Positions 42,149 to 50,666 of a stretch of DNA of 64,000 bases are shown here, piece after piece. The position numbers were made by a program, and so were the translations under genes. Within the stretch, counting starts at the first letter, position 1; each line of letters begins with the position of its first letter. The DNA lies in NCBI RefSeq assembly GCF_001428305.1, contig NZ_LMRZ01000003.1, positions 1-64,000 on the forward strand, in the 5' to 3' direction. The DNA comes from Janibacter sp. Soil728 (lineage in GTDB: Bacteria > Actinomycetota > Actinomycetes > Actinomycetales > Dermatophilaceae). The notes below the pieces were generated by a model, which did not search any database, had not been told where the DNA came from, and was given only the letters and a program-made list of their open reading frames with translations.

Positions 42149-43224
42149 TGGCGGCGATGGACGAAGGGGGTCGGGCCCGCCGGCGCACGGTGCTCGTCGC
42201 CCCGGACAAGTTCCGCGGGTCGATGACGGCACCCGAGGTGGTGGCGGCAGTCACCGCCGCTGCCGAGCCTCTGGGGTGGCAGGTCGTGGGCCGCCCGATG
42301 GCCGACGGCGGCGAGGGCATGCTCGATGCCTTCGGCGGCGCCAACCGCTCCAGCGAGGTCACCGGTCCGCACGGCCGGCCGGTGTCCGCGCCATGGCGTC
42401 ACCACGACGGTGTGTCCGTCATCGAGAGCGCCCTGGCCTCTGGCCTGGACCTGGCCGGCGGCGGGTCGCTCAACGACCCGATGGCCGCCACCAGCCGCGG
42501 CACCGGTGAGCTCATCGCCGACGCCGTCCTCGACGGAGCCCGGCGCATCATCGTCGGTCTCGGCGGCTCCGCCATGACCGACGGTGGGCAGGCCGCGGTC
42601 GAGGCAGTCCTCGAGCGCCTCGGCGGGGACCGGCCGATCGACCGCGGCGTCGAGCTGCTCGTCGCCTGCGATGTCGAGACGGTCTTCACCGACGCGGCTT
42701 CGGTCTTCGGACCGCAGAAGGGAGCCGACCCCGACCAGGTCATCGAGCTCACCGACCGGCTGCACCGGGTGCGAGCCCACTACGAGGACCGCCACGGCGG
42801 CTGGCTGACCGAGCACGGCGTCGACCTCGCGACGGCGCCCGGTGGTGGCGCCGCCGGTGGGATGGGTGGCGGGCTGCTCGTCCTCGGCGGATGGCTCGTG
42901 CCCGGGCTCAGGCTGGTGGCCGAGCAGGTCGGCCTCGACGAGGCGCTCACGCACGTCGACGCGGTCATCACGGGTGAGGGCGCCCTCGATGCCGAGTCCT
43001 TCAACGGCAAGGTCGTGGGCGGTGTCGTCGACGCCGCACTCCTGCGTGAGCTCCCGGTGCTGATCCTCACGGGCACCATCCGGGCGGACGTGCCCTCTCT
43101 GCCGCCGCGGGTGACCGCCGTCGATCTCAGTGGAAGGTTCGGTGAGGACGCGTCGTGGACGCACACGGCCGCGTGCATCCGTCGCGCCGTCGAGCAGGAG
43201 ATGGACAACTTCCCTGAAGGATGA
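42148..43224 (+). CDS. glxK: Glycerate kinase
   Basis: A 358-residue glycerate kinase of the GlxK/GarK family, phosphorylating D-glycerate. VLVAPDKFRGSMTAPEVV, GRPMADGGEGMLDAF, GTGELIADAVLDGARRIIVG (split by turns), GGSAMTDGG, FGPQKGA, PGGGAAGGMGGGL and ITGEGALDAESF are the family motifs. Last gene of the operon. Its presence suggests the pathway also yields glycerate, or serves several acid sugars. The downstream 55 bp is a broken hydrolase fragment. Confidence 0.9.
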   Translation: MAAMDEGGRARRRTVLVAPDKFRGSMTAPEVVAAVTAAAEPLGWQVVGRPMADGGEGMLDAFGGANRSSEVTGPHGRPVSAPWRHHDGVSVIESALASGLDLAGGGSLNDPMAATSRGTGELIADAVLDGARRIIVGLGGSAMTDGGQAAVEAVLERLGGDRPIDRGVELLVACDVETVFTDAASVFGPQKGADPDQVIELTDRLHRVRAHYEDRHGGWLTEHGVDLATAPGGGAAGGMGGGLLVLGGWLVPGLRLVAEQVGLDEALTHVDAVITGEGALDAESFNGKVVGGVVDAALLRELPVLILTGTIRADVPSLPPRVTAVDLSGRFGEDASWTHTAACIRRAVEQEMDNFPEG

Positions 43225-43274
43225 GATCAGTGATGATCGACCACACGCTGGTGGGTTCGGCCCGACCAAGGTGA
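43219..43274 (+). pseudogene. Frame-shifted 5' fragment of the 34761 alpha/beta hydrolase gene
   Basis: GGATGAGATCAGTGATGATC, then GACCACACGCTGGTGGG and GGCCCGACCAAGGTGA, closely follow 34750-34806 (ATGAGATCAATGACGATC, CACACGCTGATGGG, GGCCCGACCAAGGTGA), with one base lost near the middle. The fragment reads MIDHTLVGSARPR then stops. It is a partial duplication of the start of that gene with its upstream ATGAGATCA, not a functional gene. Confidence 0.8.
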
Positions 43275-43304
43275 ATCGAGCCTTCAGGTGCAGGCGCCGG
43301 TCGG

Positions 43305-43700
43305 CTAGTAGGCCGCACGACCAATGTCCGTCGCCGCGAAGGCGTCACCGATGAAGAGCAGCTCGTCGCCCAGGTCTGCCGCGAGTGCGTACGAGAAGCA
43401 GTCGCCCAGATTGAGCCGCGCAGGGCTGCCGCTCCCCCGACCGAAGTCGCGGTGCGCCTCGCGCGCCAGCCGAGCCTGCTGCGGCGTGAGCGCCGCTACC
43501 TCCACGTCCAGGGTCGTCAGCAGGTCGTCGAAGCGGCGCCGGGTGGCGGCGCTCGATCGGTTGTCGATGACGATGCCGCACTCGACATGGGTGGCCGCCG
43601 ACATCTGCACCGAGTCCGCAGAGGCCAAGGCACGCAGGAGTCGCTCAGCCTCCGGCTCGTCGGCGATGATCGCGACCAAGGCCGAGGTGTCGACGATCAT
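43305..43700 (-). CDS. vapC: VapC-type PIN-domain toxin
   Basis: A 131-residue PIN ribonuclease. MIVDTSALVAII gives the first acidic residue, THVECGIVIDNR the second, and NLGDCFSYALAADLG with FIGDAF the C-terminal acidic pair. All four expected metal ligands are present, so it appears active. The ATG overlaps the antitoxin stop (ATGA). It resembles the Rv0624/Rv1838-like VapC group of mycobacteria. Toxicity and target RNA are not deducible. Confidence 0.92.
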   Translation of the reverse strand: MIVDTSALVAIIADEPEAERLLRALASADSVQMSAATHVECGIVIDNRSSAATRRRFDDLLTTLDVEVAALTPQQARLAREAHRDFGRGSGSPARLNLGDCFSYALAADLGDELLFIGDAFAATDIGRAAY

Positions 43701-43969
43701 GCGGGCAGACCGTCCTCGTCGTACATCATCTCGAGGTCGGCTCGCATGGCCGCACGGTCCTCGTCGGTCATGGCGCCATGGATCTGGTCGACGAGCGCGC
43801 GGGCCCGGACGAGCTTTGCCTGAGGCCGGGAGTGTGCGTCCTGCTCACGCAGACGCGCCAGGTACTGCTCCAAGGCGGCCTCCAGGGCGCTCGTCTGGGT
43901 GCTGCCAGTACGCCGGGCCGCCTCTCTCGCCAGCTCGTGGACCCGCTCGTTCTTGATGTTCATGGCCAT
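43697..43969 (-). CDS. vapB: VapB-type antitoxin
   Basis: A 90-residue antitoxin of the Rv0623-like (PSK-type) family: MNIKNERVHELAREAARRTG and TQTSALEAALEQYLARL form the DNA-binding N-terminus, and MTDEDRAAMRADLEMMYDED the toxin-neutralising tail. GGAGG lies 7 nt before the ATG at 43969. Direct GGTGTAG units at about 43974-44010 are candidate operator half-sites for autoregulation. Confidence 0.92.
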   Translation of the reverse strand: MAMNIKNERVHELAREAARRTGSTQTSALEAALEQYLARLREQDAHSRPQAKLVRARALVDQIHGAMTDEDRAAMRADLEMMYDEDGLPA

Positions 43970-44053
43970 GACTACACCTCCATCAACACATTTTGCACCT
44001 GCTACACCACGGTGGATGTCGAGGTGTCAGACCGACATCTGCCGGGCCCCACT

Positions 44054-44102
44054 GGGTGGATGCGGACTCGCCGACGAATCGTCCGCGCGGATACCTCCAC
44101 CC
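44054..44102 (+). repeat. 49-bp repeat, copy 3
   Basis: GGGTGGATGCGGACTCGCCG at the start and GATACCTCCACCC at the end, with GACGAATCGTCCGCG between. It matches copies 1 and 2 at 26484-26597 and carries the same 7-bp inverted ends. It lies between vapB and the next plus-strand gene. Confidence 0.75.
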
Positions 44103-44135
44103 GGGCGCGAGGCAGAAGGTGCTTGACTCAGGCAC

Positions 44136-45149
44136 ATGACTCAGAGCGCGACCCATGACTGGACCGCCCCGGGACCCGAAGAGGTCGCTCCCGGGGTGCA
44201 CCGCATCCCCCTTCCGCTGCCGATGGACGGGCTCAAGGCGGTCAACGTCTACGCCGTCCTCGGCGAGGACCGGCACACCCTCATCGACGGCGGCTGGGAG
44301 ATCGAGGTCGCGCAGCGGGCGCTGGATGACGCCCTGGGCGAGCTCGGGTTGGCGACGCAGGACTTCGAGCAGTGCCTCGTCACGCACCACCACCGTGACC
44401 ACTTCACGATGGCGATGGGTCTGCGGCAGCGCGCCGGTCTGATCGTCGGACTGGGCGAAGGGGAGGCCCCGCAGCTGGAGGCGATCCGCAGCACCCACGG
44501 GCTGGAGGGGTCCCACACCCTGCTGGTCGCCGCGGGCGCCACCTCGGTGATCGAGGACCTGGCCCGGCTCCCCCACGAGGAGCAGGACCGGTCGCTGTGG
44601 GCCGACCCCGACCGCTGGCTCGTCGACGACGAGTCGGTGACGGCGGGGCACCGCTCGCTGCGGGTCAAGGCGACGCCGGGGCACACGAGCGGGCACGTCG
44701 TCTTCTTCGACGACGACGCCGACCTCGTCTTCGCCGGCGACCATGTCCTGCCGCACATCACGCCGTCGATCGGCTTCCAGGCCAAGCCGGAGCCGACCCC
44801 GCTCGCGGACTACCTCGACTCGCTGGCCGCGATGCTGACCGAGCGCGACCGCGTGCTGCTGCCGGCCCACGGAGCGGCCGGCGGCAGCCTGCACCGGCGG
44901 GTCGAGGAGCTGCTCGCCCACCACGAGCGTCGGCTGGCGCAGACCGAGGCGGTCGTGCGAGCGGGCGCGTCCACCGGGTTCGACGCGGCCCGCGCGCTGC
45001 GCTGGACCCGTCACGAGCGGCACCTGGACGAGCTCGACCCCTTCAACCAGATGCTCGCCACCACCGAGACGCTCGCGCACCTGCAGGTGCTCGCCGCGCA
45101 GCAGCGGGTGCGGCAGAGCGAGGTCGACGGGGTGTGGCGCTACTCGTGA
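44136..45149 (+). CDS. MBL-fold metallohydrolase
   Basis: A 337-residue cytoplasmic metallo-beta-lactamase-fold protein. VNVYAVLGEDRHTLIDGGW, VTHHHRDHFTM (HxHxDH), TPGHTSGHVVFFDDD, FAGDHVLPHITPS and LPAHG give the zinc ligands in glyoxalase II-like order. A helical C-terminal domain (about 240-337, HERRLAQTEAVVRAG) is as in LACTB2-like members. Overlaps the MFS gene by GTGA, so the two are probably one unit. Substrate unknown. Confidence 0.88.
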   Translation: MTQSATHDWTAPGPEEVAPGVHRIPLPLPMDGLKAVNVYAVLGEDRHTLIDGGWEIEVAQRALDDALGELGLATQDFEQCLVTHHHRDHFTMAMGLRQRAGLIVGLGEGEAPQLEAIRSTHGLEGSHTLLVAAGATSVIEDLARLPHEEQDRSLWADPDRWLVDDESVTAGHRSLRVKATPGHTSGHVVFFDDDADLVFAGDHVLPHITPSIGFQAKPEPTPLADYLDSLAAMLTERDRVLLPAHGAAGGSLHRRVEELLAHHERRLAQTEAVVRAGASTGFDAARALRWTRHERHLDELDPFNQMLATTETLAHLQVLAAQQRVRQSEVDGVWRYS

Positions 45150-46339
45150 CACGACCCGTCGAGTCGCCGTCCGCGCACCGCCGGACGGCCTGGATCACGC
45201 TGTTCGCCCTGCTGTCGGCGGGGTGGGCGACCAACCACTTCGCCGCGCTCCTGCCAGCCCTCGCGGACGTCTCGCACATCTCCAAGCCGGGTCTGGACGC
45301 GGCCTTCGGCCTCTACGCGCTCGGTCTGCTGCCCAGCCTGATGCTCGGCGGCGGGATCTCCGACCGCCGGGGTCGGCGACCGGTCGTCCTCACCGGGCTC
45401 GTCCTCGCGGCCTCCGGCAACCTCGTGATGCTCCTCTGGCCGACCTTGGCCGGGGTGGTGCTCGGCCGCCTCGTCGTCGGTCTGGGCGTGGGCATGGTGG
45501 CCAGCGCCGGGACCGCATGGGCGGCCGACCAGGACGCGGCGAAGGGAGCCGCCCGCGCCGGCGTCGTCCTCACCAGCGGCTTCGCGATCGGCCCCGTGGC
45601 ATCCGCCCTCCTGGCGGTGTCGATGCCCGGTCGACCGGGCATCGTCCTGGCCTACGCCGTGCCGGTCGTGCTCACCGGCGTCTCGGCGCTGCTCGTCCTG
45701 CGGGCGCACGCCACCGCCCGGACCACGGCTACGGCGACCCGCCGGGACGACGACGCACGGTCCGCTCCCTTCGTCGACGGGCGGCGCATCGGCCCGGCCC
45801 TCGCCTCGGCCCTGCCGATGGGGCTGTGGGTCTTCTCGTGCGTCGTCGTGGCGGTCATCGTGCTCACCGAGCGCATCGGGGACCGGTTCAGCGGGCCGAT
45901 GCTCATCGCGGTGGCCTGCGTCCTGTCGCTGGGCACCGGGATGGTCGCCCAGATCTCGACGCGCACCGTGGTCGGCTGGCGCCCCCTCGGCGTCGTCGGC
46001 GCGGGCCTGGCGGCCGCCGGGTTCGCCATCGCGGCCGTGGCCGGCGCGCAGATGGGGCTGGCGACCTTCGTCCTGTGCGCGCTCGTCCTCGGCTCCGCCT
46101 ACGGGCTGTGTCTCGGCCAGGGTCTGCAGGACGTCGAGCGGCTCGCGCCGCGGCACGCGCGCGGACTGGTGACCGGCCTCTTCTACGTCGTGTCGTACTC
46201 AGGCTTCGCGCTGGGCTTCGTGCTCAACACCTACGAGGACAGCATCGGCTCGTCCGCCCCGCTGCTCGTGCTCGCCGTGCTGGCCGCGGTGACCGCCCTC
46301 GCCCGGTCCGTGGGCGGCGCGAGGAGCACGCAGCACTGA
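45146..46339 (+). CDS. MFS transporter
   Basis: A 397-residue major facilitator. About 12 helices; HFAALLPALADVSHISKPGL and GGISDRRGRRPVVLTG (loop 2-3 motif), LVVGLGVGMVASAGTAWAAD in helix 4. GTG 45146 lies in GTGA shared with the MBL gene stop. The residues before that are shadow coding of the MBL gene. Substrate not predictable. Confidence 0.85.
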   Translation: MTRPVESPSAHRRTAWITLFALLSAGWATNHFAALLPALADVSHISKPGLDAAFGLYALGLLPSLMLGGGISDRRGRRPVVLTGLVLAASGNLVMLLWPTLAGVVLGRLVVGLGVGMVASAGTAWAADQDAAKGAARAGVVLTSGFAIGPVASALLAVSMPGRPGIVLAYAVPVVLTGVSALLVLRAHATARTTATATRRDDDARSAPFVDGRRIGPALASALPMGLWVFSCVVVAVIVLTERIGDRFSGPMLIAVACVLSLGTGMVAQISTRTVVGWRPLGVVGAGLAAAGFAIAAVAGAQMGLATFVLCALVLGSAYGLCLGQGLQDVERLAPRHARGLVTGLFYVVSYSGFALGFVLNTYEDSIGSSAPLLVLAVLAAVTALARSVGGARSTQH

Positions 46340-46347
46340 CCCGGGAG

Positions 46348-47001
46348 CTACCGGCCCGCTCCTCGCTCCAGCACCTCGACCGCGGCGCTGGCCGCGAGCC
46401 GGTGCCAGCGCCCCGGGTGGTCGAGCAGGGCGTGGCCACCGCTCACCTGCTGGTAGGTGGCGTCGCCGCCGAGGGCGCGCAGCCGGTCGACGAGGTCACG
46501 TGAGCGCGCCGGGCTGCACACGGTGTCGTCCACGCCATGGATGACGCGGACGACCTTGTCCCGCAGGTGATCGACGGGGTCGTGCTCGCCGACCCACGGG
46601 GCGAGAGCGACAGTGCCGATTACCTCGTCCTGGCCCCCGCCGCGCAGTGCGGCCCAGCCGCCGCTGGAGTGACCGAGCAGCACGACGGGCAGGTCGTGCT
46701 CGGTGGCCAGGCGCCGCACGATCTCGCGGGTCTGCACCAGACCGGTGCCCGACGAGGCGATCCAGCCCCCGTGCCGGTTGTGCACGAGGACGGGCGCGAT
46801 GCTCCCTCGCGAGGCCCGCGCCACGGCGGGTGCGAAGGGGAGCATCCGCAGGTAGGAGACGTCGCGATGGCGGCGGGGTTGTGGGGTCACCGAGCGCCCG
46901 CCGTGCAGGACCAGCGCGATCGCCCGGGTACGTGGCCCGACCCGCAGGCGGCCTTGCCGGACCGCTGCCATGAGGTCGTCGAGATCGTCGCGCGTCGTCA
47001 T
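46348..47001 (-). CDS. Alpha/beta hydrolase (dienelactone-hydrolase-like)
   Basis: A 217-residue serine hydrolase: ALVLHGGRS oxyanion, nucleophile Ser in LLGHSSGGWAALRG, Asp in VIHGVDDTVCSP and His in SGGHALLDHP. It has a short lid, as in small cytoplasmic esterases. ATG 47001 is chosen; the 57 residues possible upstream are Arg-rich shadow sequence. Tail-to-tail with the MFS gene (8 bp). Confidence 0.82.
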   Translation of the reverse strand: MTTRDDLDDLMAAVRQGRLRVGPRTRAIALVLHGGRSVTPQPRRHRDVSYLRMLPFAPAVARASRGSIAPVLVHNRHGGWIASSGTGLVQTREIVRRLATEHDLPVVLLGHSSGGWAALRGGGQDEVIGTVALAPWVGEHDPVDHLRDKVVRVIHGVDDTVCSPARSRDLVDRLRALGGDATYQQVSGGHALLDHPGRWHRLAASAAVEVLERGAGR

Positions 47002-47030
47002 GTCGCGAGTCTCGCACGACGCTCGCCGGG

Positions 47031-47552
47031 TCAGCCGCCCGCTGGCCCCGGCTCGGCGGGCGCGTAGTCGTAGCGGGCGGAGGACCGGGTCTCGCGGAAC
47101 TCCGCGAAGGTCATGCCGCCCGAGTCGGGGAAGGCCTCGTACTGCTCCCAGCGCGCCCACCTGCGCCGCCATGCGGCGTCCTTGGCGTCCTCCTCGACCG
47201 TGTAGTACCAGCGGTCGTCACCGAGGTGGCCGTCCTTGAGGACCAGCCAGATCCGTCCCGTCGGTCCTTCGCTCGTCGGCTCCCCACTCTCCGGCGCGAC
47301 GGCGTCGTCGGGCTGGTCGGCCGCCTCGACGTGCGGGACCTCGTCGATGGCGTAGGTCGGCAGGTCCTGGATCTCGCGGTACTGCTCCCACGTGACGCCG
47401 AGGTCGACGCGCGCGCCCAGCTCCTCGAAGTCACGCTGCTCGTCCGCCACGAGCGCCTCCACGCGGGCCACTGCGTCTGCCTGCGCGGCGTAGTACTCGA
47501 AGACCGGCATCCAGCTCTGACGGATGCCACTGATGACCCAGACGTTGTGCAT
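47031..47552 (-). CDS. Hypothetical acidic protein
   Basis: A 173-residue acidic cytoplasmic protein rich in Trp, Tyr, Asp and Glu (HVEAADQPDDAVAPESGEPT in the middle, then DDRWYYTVEEDAKDAAWRRR). No signal peptide or membrane helix. I do not recognise a family. It lies 29 bp upstream of the hydrolase gene start on the same strand and may be co-transcribed with it. Confidence 0.7.
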   Translation of the reverse strand: MHNVWVISGIRQSWMPVFEYYAAQADAVARVEALVADEQRDFEELGARVDLGVTWEQYREIQDLPTYAIDEVPHVEAADQPDDAVAPESGEPTSEGPTGRIWLVLKDGHLGDDRWYYTVEEDAKDAAWRRRWARWEQYEAFPDSGGMTFAEFRETRSSARYDYAPAEPGPAGG

Positions 47553-47620
47553 CGCTTCTCCTCAGATCACGGGCAGTGCTCCCCATGGCACTACCCCCTT
47601 CGCGCCGATTGACTCTCCCC

Positions 47621-49078
47621 ATGACGAGCTTCCCCCGCCCCCTGCCCGCGACCGACTCCGTCCGCGGGGAGCAGCCCGCCGTCGACCTCGGTGGGGCGGT
47701 CCTGCGCTACCGGTGCGCTGACGAAGTCGCGTCCTTTGCCGGCCCGGTCATCGATCGATTTCGCCGGTACCACGCGTCGGGTGCACCGCTGGACGGGCAG
47801 CGCACGATCGTCGGCTTCACGATGTGGCAGCTGCGCCAGTCCGGTCCGCCGCACGAGTACTGGATCACCGCCTCCGACTACGACAGTGACGACATCGTGG
47901 ACATCGCGACCGATGACCTGACCTTCGCGCTGTGGATCGAGGCGAGCCAGGTCGACGTCGTCGGGCGCGTGGGGGCACACGGCGATCAGGTGGACGTGTC
48001 CTCGCGGGTGATGTTCACCAAGGCCGCGTTGACTGTCATCGACAAGGGACGTCCGGACGAGCTCGTCCTGGAGCGTCGTGCGCCCAAGGACGAGCAGGAC
48101 TCCGGCTGGTTCGTCCGCACTGCGGAGCGGTCTGTGCTGCGCAACAAGGAGGTCGAGATCCTCGCCGGGGTCATGGCCGGCACGACGCCGTACCTGCTGC
48201 CCCATCTCACTCTGCCGGTCGGGTCGGTGGTCCGCTTCGCCGATGGCCGCTGCCTGGGCATCTGGTCGGGGCAGGGTGACCTGCTGATCGACGGCAACGG
48301 CACCCGGGTCGCCGCCCCTTCCCCGTCGCGGGTGGTCTCGGACCTCGAGGTGCTCACCGAGACGGTGGACGGGGTGACGCTGCAGGCCAGGATCGATCCC
48401 GCGATCGCACCGCTCGCTGGAGGGATCGTCGCTGCCTTCGCCGCGGGCGCAGCGGGTCCGCTGCGGGCCGGCGCGCAGATCGCCTCCTCGTACGCGACCT
48501 TCACGCTGCAGGAGGGCGAAGGGGGGACCCTCCTGATCACCACCCCCGACTTCTCCTCACCGGAGAGCTACCGCAGCGCCACGACCGATGACCTGACCGC
48601 TGCCCTGTGGGCCCACGCGGCGCAGACCAAAATGGTCCGTCAGGCCGAGCTGGAGCCGCAGCGCACACGCGCCGGGACGACCATCGCGATCCAGCGCGCT
48701 GCGATGGAAGCCCTCGTGCTCGGCTCCAGCGTCCCCTACCTGATGGAGCGCATCCCCTCGGCGGAGGGTGAGGGCCTGCTCGCGGACGGCACCGTCCGCT
48801 CGGGCTGGTTCATCACCTCGCCGGTCGCGCAGACCGACGAGGAGCGCGCGATCCTCAACATCGACGCGGGCGAGCTGCAGGCGTGCGACCCGCTCTTCGC
48901 GCCCTACTACGCGCTGCCGGACCACGTGATCCTGGAGTTTGCCGGAGGTCAGCTCGCGGCGGGTCACCTGCTCGACCCCGTGAGGTTCGACGAGGTGAGC
49001 TCGCAGCACCTGGGCATGACCATGGGTGAGCTCCTGGGCTCCGGCAAGGTGTCGCGGCCGGTCCTTCGCTGCAGTTGA
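47621..49078 (+). CDS. Paralogue A of a two-fold-repeat protein, Imm33/DUF2185-like segments
   Basis: A 485-residue cytoplasmic protein built from two similar halves. Each half has VDLGGAVLRYRC/VTLQARI-type opening, FTMWQLRQ/ATFTLQE, a DDLTFALW or DDLTAALW helix, and an SGWFV...(or SGWFI...) module ending in a LPVGSVV or LPDHVIL strand. The SGWF modules recall DUF2185/Imm33 immunity domains; this is tentative. A homologue of the same size lies at 50667. No toxin gene adjoins. ATG 47621 follows GACTCT by 4 nt with no ribosome-binding site. Confidence 0.7.
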   Translation: MTSFPRPLPATDSVRGEQPAVDLGGAVLRYRCADEVASFAGPVIDRFRRYHASGAPLDGQRTIVGFTMWQLRQSGPPHEYWITASDYDSDDIVDIATDDLTFALWIEASQVDVVGRVGAHGDQVDVSSRVMFTKAALTVIDKGRPDELVLERRAPKDEQDSGWFVRTAERSVLRNKEVEILAGVMAGTTPYLLPHLTLPVGSVVRFADGRCLGIWSGQGDLLIDGNGTRVAAPSPSRVVSDLEVLTETVDGVTLQARIDPAIAPLAGGIVAAFAAGAAGPLRAGAQIASSYATFTLQEGEGGTLLITTPDFSSPESYRSATTDDLTAALWAHAAQTKMVRQAELEPQRTRAGTTIAIQRAAMEALVLGSSVPYLMERIPSAEGEGLLADGTVRSGWFITSPVAQTDEERAILNIDAGELQACDPLFAPYYALPDHVILEFAGGQLAAGHLLDPVRFDEVSSQHLGMTMGELLGSGKVSRPVLRCS

Positions 49079-49098
49079 TCCGGTCAGGCCGACCTGGA

Positions 49099-49476
49099 TC
49101 AGGCGCCTGAGTTGAGCACAGCCCACGCGATGAGCTGGTCGAGCCGGCGGATGTCGATCTTCTTGTCGAGCTTGATCTTGATGTGCCCGGCACGGGTCCA
49201 CATCTCCAGCTCCGAGTTGAAGTCGAACATGCCGCTGGCATTCTCCGACGACCACATGTCGATGCGGCTGTATGGCAGCGAGTAGACCTCGACCTTCTTG
49301 CCCGTGAGCCCCTGCGCGTCACGCACGATGAGTCGCTTGGTGGTGAAGACCGCTGAGTCGCGGAAGGTCTTGTACGCCGCGACGGCCTGCTCCCCCTCGA
49401 CCAAGAGGGCGGTGACGTCGTCGGGGATGGGGATCTCCTGGATCAGGGTCCATGAGGTGATCGCTGCTGTTTCCAT
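49099..49476 (-). CDS. Bacterial PH-domain protein
   Basis: A 125-residue protein of the bPH_1 type: EGEQAVAAYKTFRDSAVFTT, KRLIVRDAQGLTGKKVEVYS, LPYSRIDMWSSENASG, FDFNSELEMWTRAGHIKIKL. The SLPYSRI and LDKKIDI turns match the single-domain cytosolic family that forms rings. Function unknown. Convergent with paralogue A, 20 bp between stops. Confidence 0.88.
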   Translation of the reverse strand: METAAITSWTLIQEIPIPDDVTALLVEGEQAVAAYKTFRDSAVFTTKRLIVRDAQGLTGKKVEVYSLPYSRIDMWSSENASGMFDFNSELEMWTRAGHIKIKLDKKIDIRRLDQLIAWAVLNSGA

Positions 49477-49509
49477 GACCGGATCGTGGCAGCGAGCTCT
49501 GACAACGCC

Positions 49510-49550
49510 GATCGCCCTGGGCCCGAGTCAATCTCGGGCCCAGGGCGATC
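49510..49550. terminator. 18-bp perfect hairpin after the DUF2510 gene
   Basis: GATCGCCCTGGGCCCGAG pairs exactly with CTCGGGCCCAGGGCGATC around TCAAT. It lies 15 bp downstream of the DUF2510 stop (minus strand) and 34 bp upstream of the PH-domain start. It should isolate the two genes transcriptionally. Confidence 0.8.
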
Positions 49551-49564
49551 GTCAGCTGCTGCGG

Positions 49565-50290
49565 TCAGACGACCTTGCAGTTCTTCAGGTCGACGCCCAG
49601 GTCGCCGCCGTCGTCGAAGTCGCCGATCACCTTGATCGCGTCGCCGACCGTGAGCTTGGACAGCACGTCGTTGCTCATGTCGTGGCAGGTGACGCTGAGG
49701 AACTCAAAATCTCCACCGTCGGTGATGTTGAGCAGGTACTTGTCCTCGTTGAAGAGCTCGGTGTCGATCTTCTCCACGACACCCGAGACCTCGACGGTCT
49801 TGCCCTTGTACTTCTGGTCCGCAGCAAGCTCGTTGCCCTCGAACTCCTTGATGAACTCACCCGCCGTGACCTTCATGTCGGCGCCAGCCGGGGCAGCCGG
49901 TGCTGGGGCAGGTGCCGGGGCCTTCGTCGATGAGGGGCTCTTAGGAGCCTCCTTCTTCTTCTCGGCCGGCTTGGCGGACGGCGTCGCCTCGGCGGCCTTT
50001 GCTGCCGTCGACACCTCCGACGACTCAGCCGCACTGCTCGTGCTCTCCGAGGACGAGGTGTCCGTGTCGTCGCTGCCCTGGCTGACCGCGACGGCGCCGC
50101 AGCAGCAGATGATGACCACGGCAATCACGCCGATGATGATCCACTTGACCATGCCGCCCTTCTTGGCGGGTGGCGTGGGGCCGGCCGTCGCAGCCGGAGC
50201 CTGTTGGGTCCGAGAGTCATCGGTCCACTCGCTACCGTTGAAGTAACGCTCGGTGCCGTCAGGCTGGGGGTACCACCCGGGAGAGCTCAT
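49565..50290 (-). CDS. DUF2510 membrane protein with OB-fold (tRNA_anti-like) domain
   Basis: A 241-residue protein. N-terminal DUF2510 motif (PGWYPQPDGTERYFNGSEWT), a linker, one membrane helix (WIIIGVIAVVIICCCGAVAV, about 50-69), a long Ser/Ala/Pro/Lys spacer, then an OB-fold domain (DMKVTAGEFIKEFEGNELAA, YKGKTVEVSGVVEKID, DGDAIKVIGDF-like) facing outside. AAGGA lies before ATG 50290. Likely an envelope-anchored binding protein; ligand unknown. Confidence 0.85.
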   Translation of the reverse strand: MSSPGWYPQPDGTERYFNGSEWTDDSRTQQAPAATAGPTPPAKKGGMVKWIIIGVIAVVIICCCGAVAVSQGSDDTDTSSSESTSSAAESSEVSTAAKAAEATPSAKPAEKKKEAPKSPSSTKAPAPAPAPAAPAGADMKVTAGEFIKEFEGNELAADQKYKGKTVEVSGVVEKIDTELFNEDKYLLNITDGGDFEFLSVTCHDMSNDVLSKLTVGDAIKVIGDFDDGGDLGVDLKNCKVV

Positions 50291-50666
50291 GATCCTTCTT
50301 TCCTCGCATGAAGAGGCGGGAAGGGCTCTTGCGCGAGTCTGTCGCGACAGCACGAGTTCACCCGCCCCGACGCAGGGGCGAGCCACTTCATGGTGATCGT
50401 GCTGGAAGGGATGAAACAGCCCCAATGCCAGGCTCGACCGCGGTCGACAACTTGACCCCCACCGAATGTCTCCCCGACCGCAGTGAATGACGGCGCCAAC
50501 GTAACACTTGATCGTTCAAGTGTGGGTTTGGTCAGCGTCGAGTTACGAAAACGTAAGAAAGGGCGCTGTTTCGCGACGCTCTGCTGCGTCCCTACACGAC
50601 CTTCGGGGAGTGCTGGCTCGTCGTCGGGCCCCTGGCCAGACCGGCCGAACAGCGGGAGGCTGGAGT
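50291..50666. promoter_or_regulatory. Divergent control region with two operator-like palindromes
   Basis: The 376-bp gap holds ACACTTGA-TCGT-TCAAGTGT (50504-50523, perfect 8-bp arms) and TTACG-AAAA-CGTAA (50543-50556). Both lie in a locally AT-richer patch, 110-160 bp before paralogue B. No convincing gene is seen. The palindromes are good candidates for regulator binding at the paralogue B promoter. Confidence 0.5.

Noticed and set aside
43305-43969. VapBC as part of a larger mobile element
   Set aside because: No integrase, transposase or att-like repeat flanks it; only the 49-bp repeat copy 3 and the hydrolase fragment are close.
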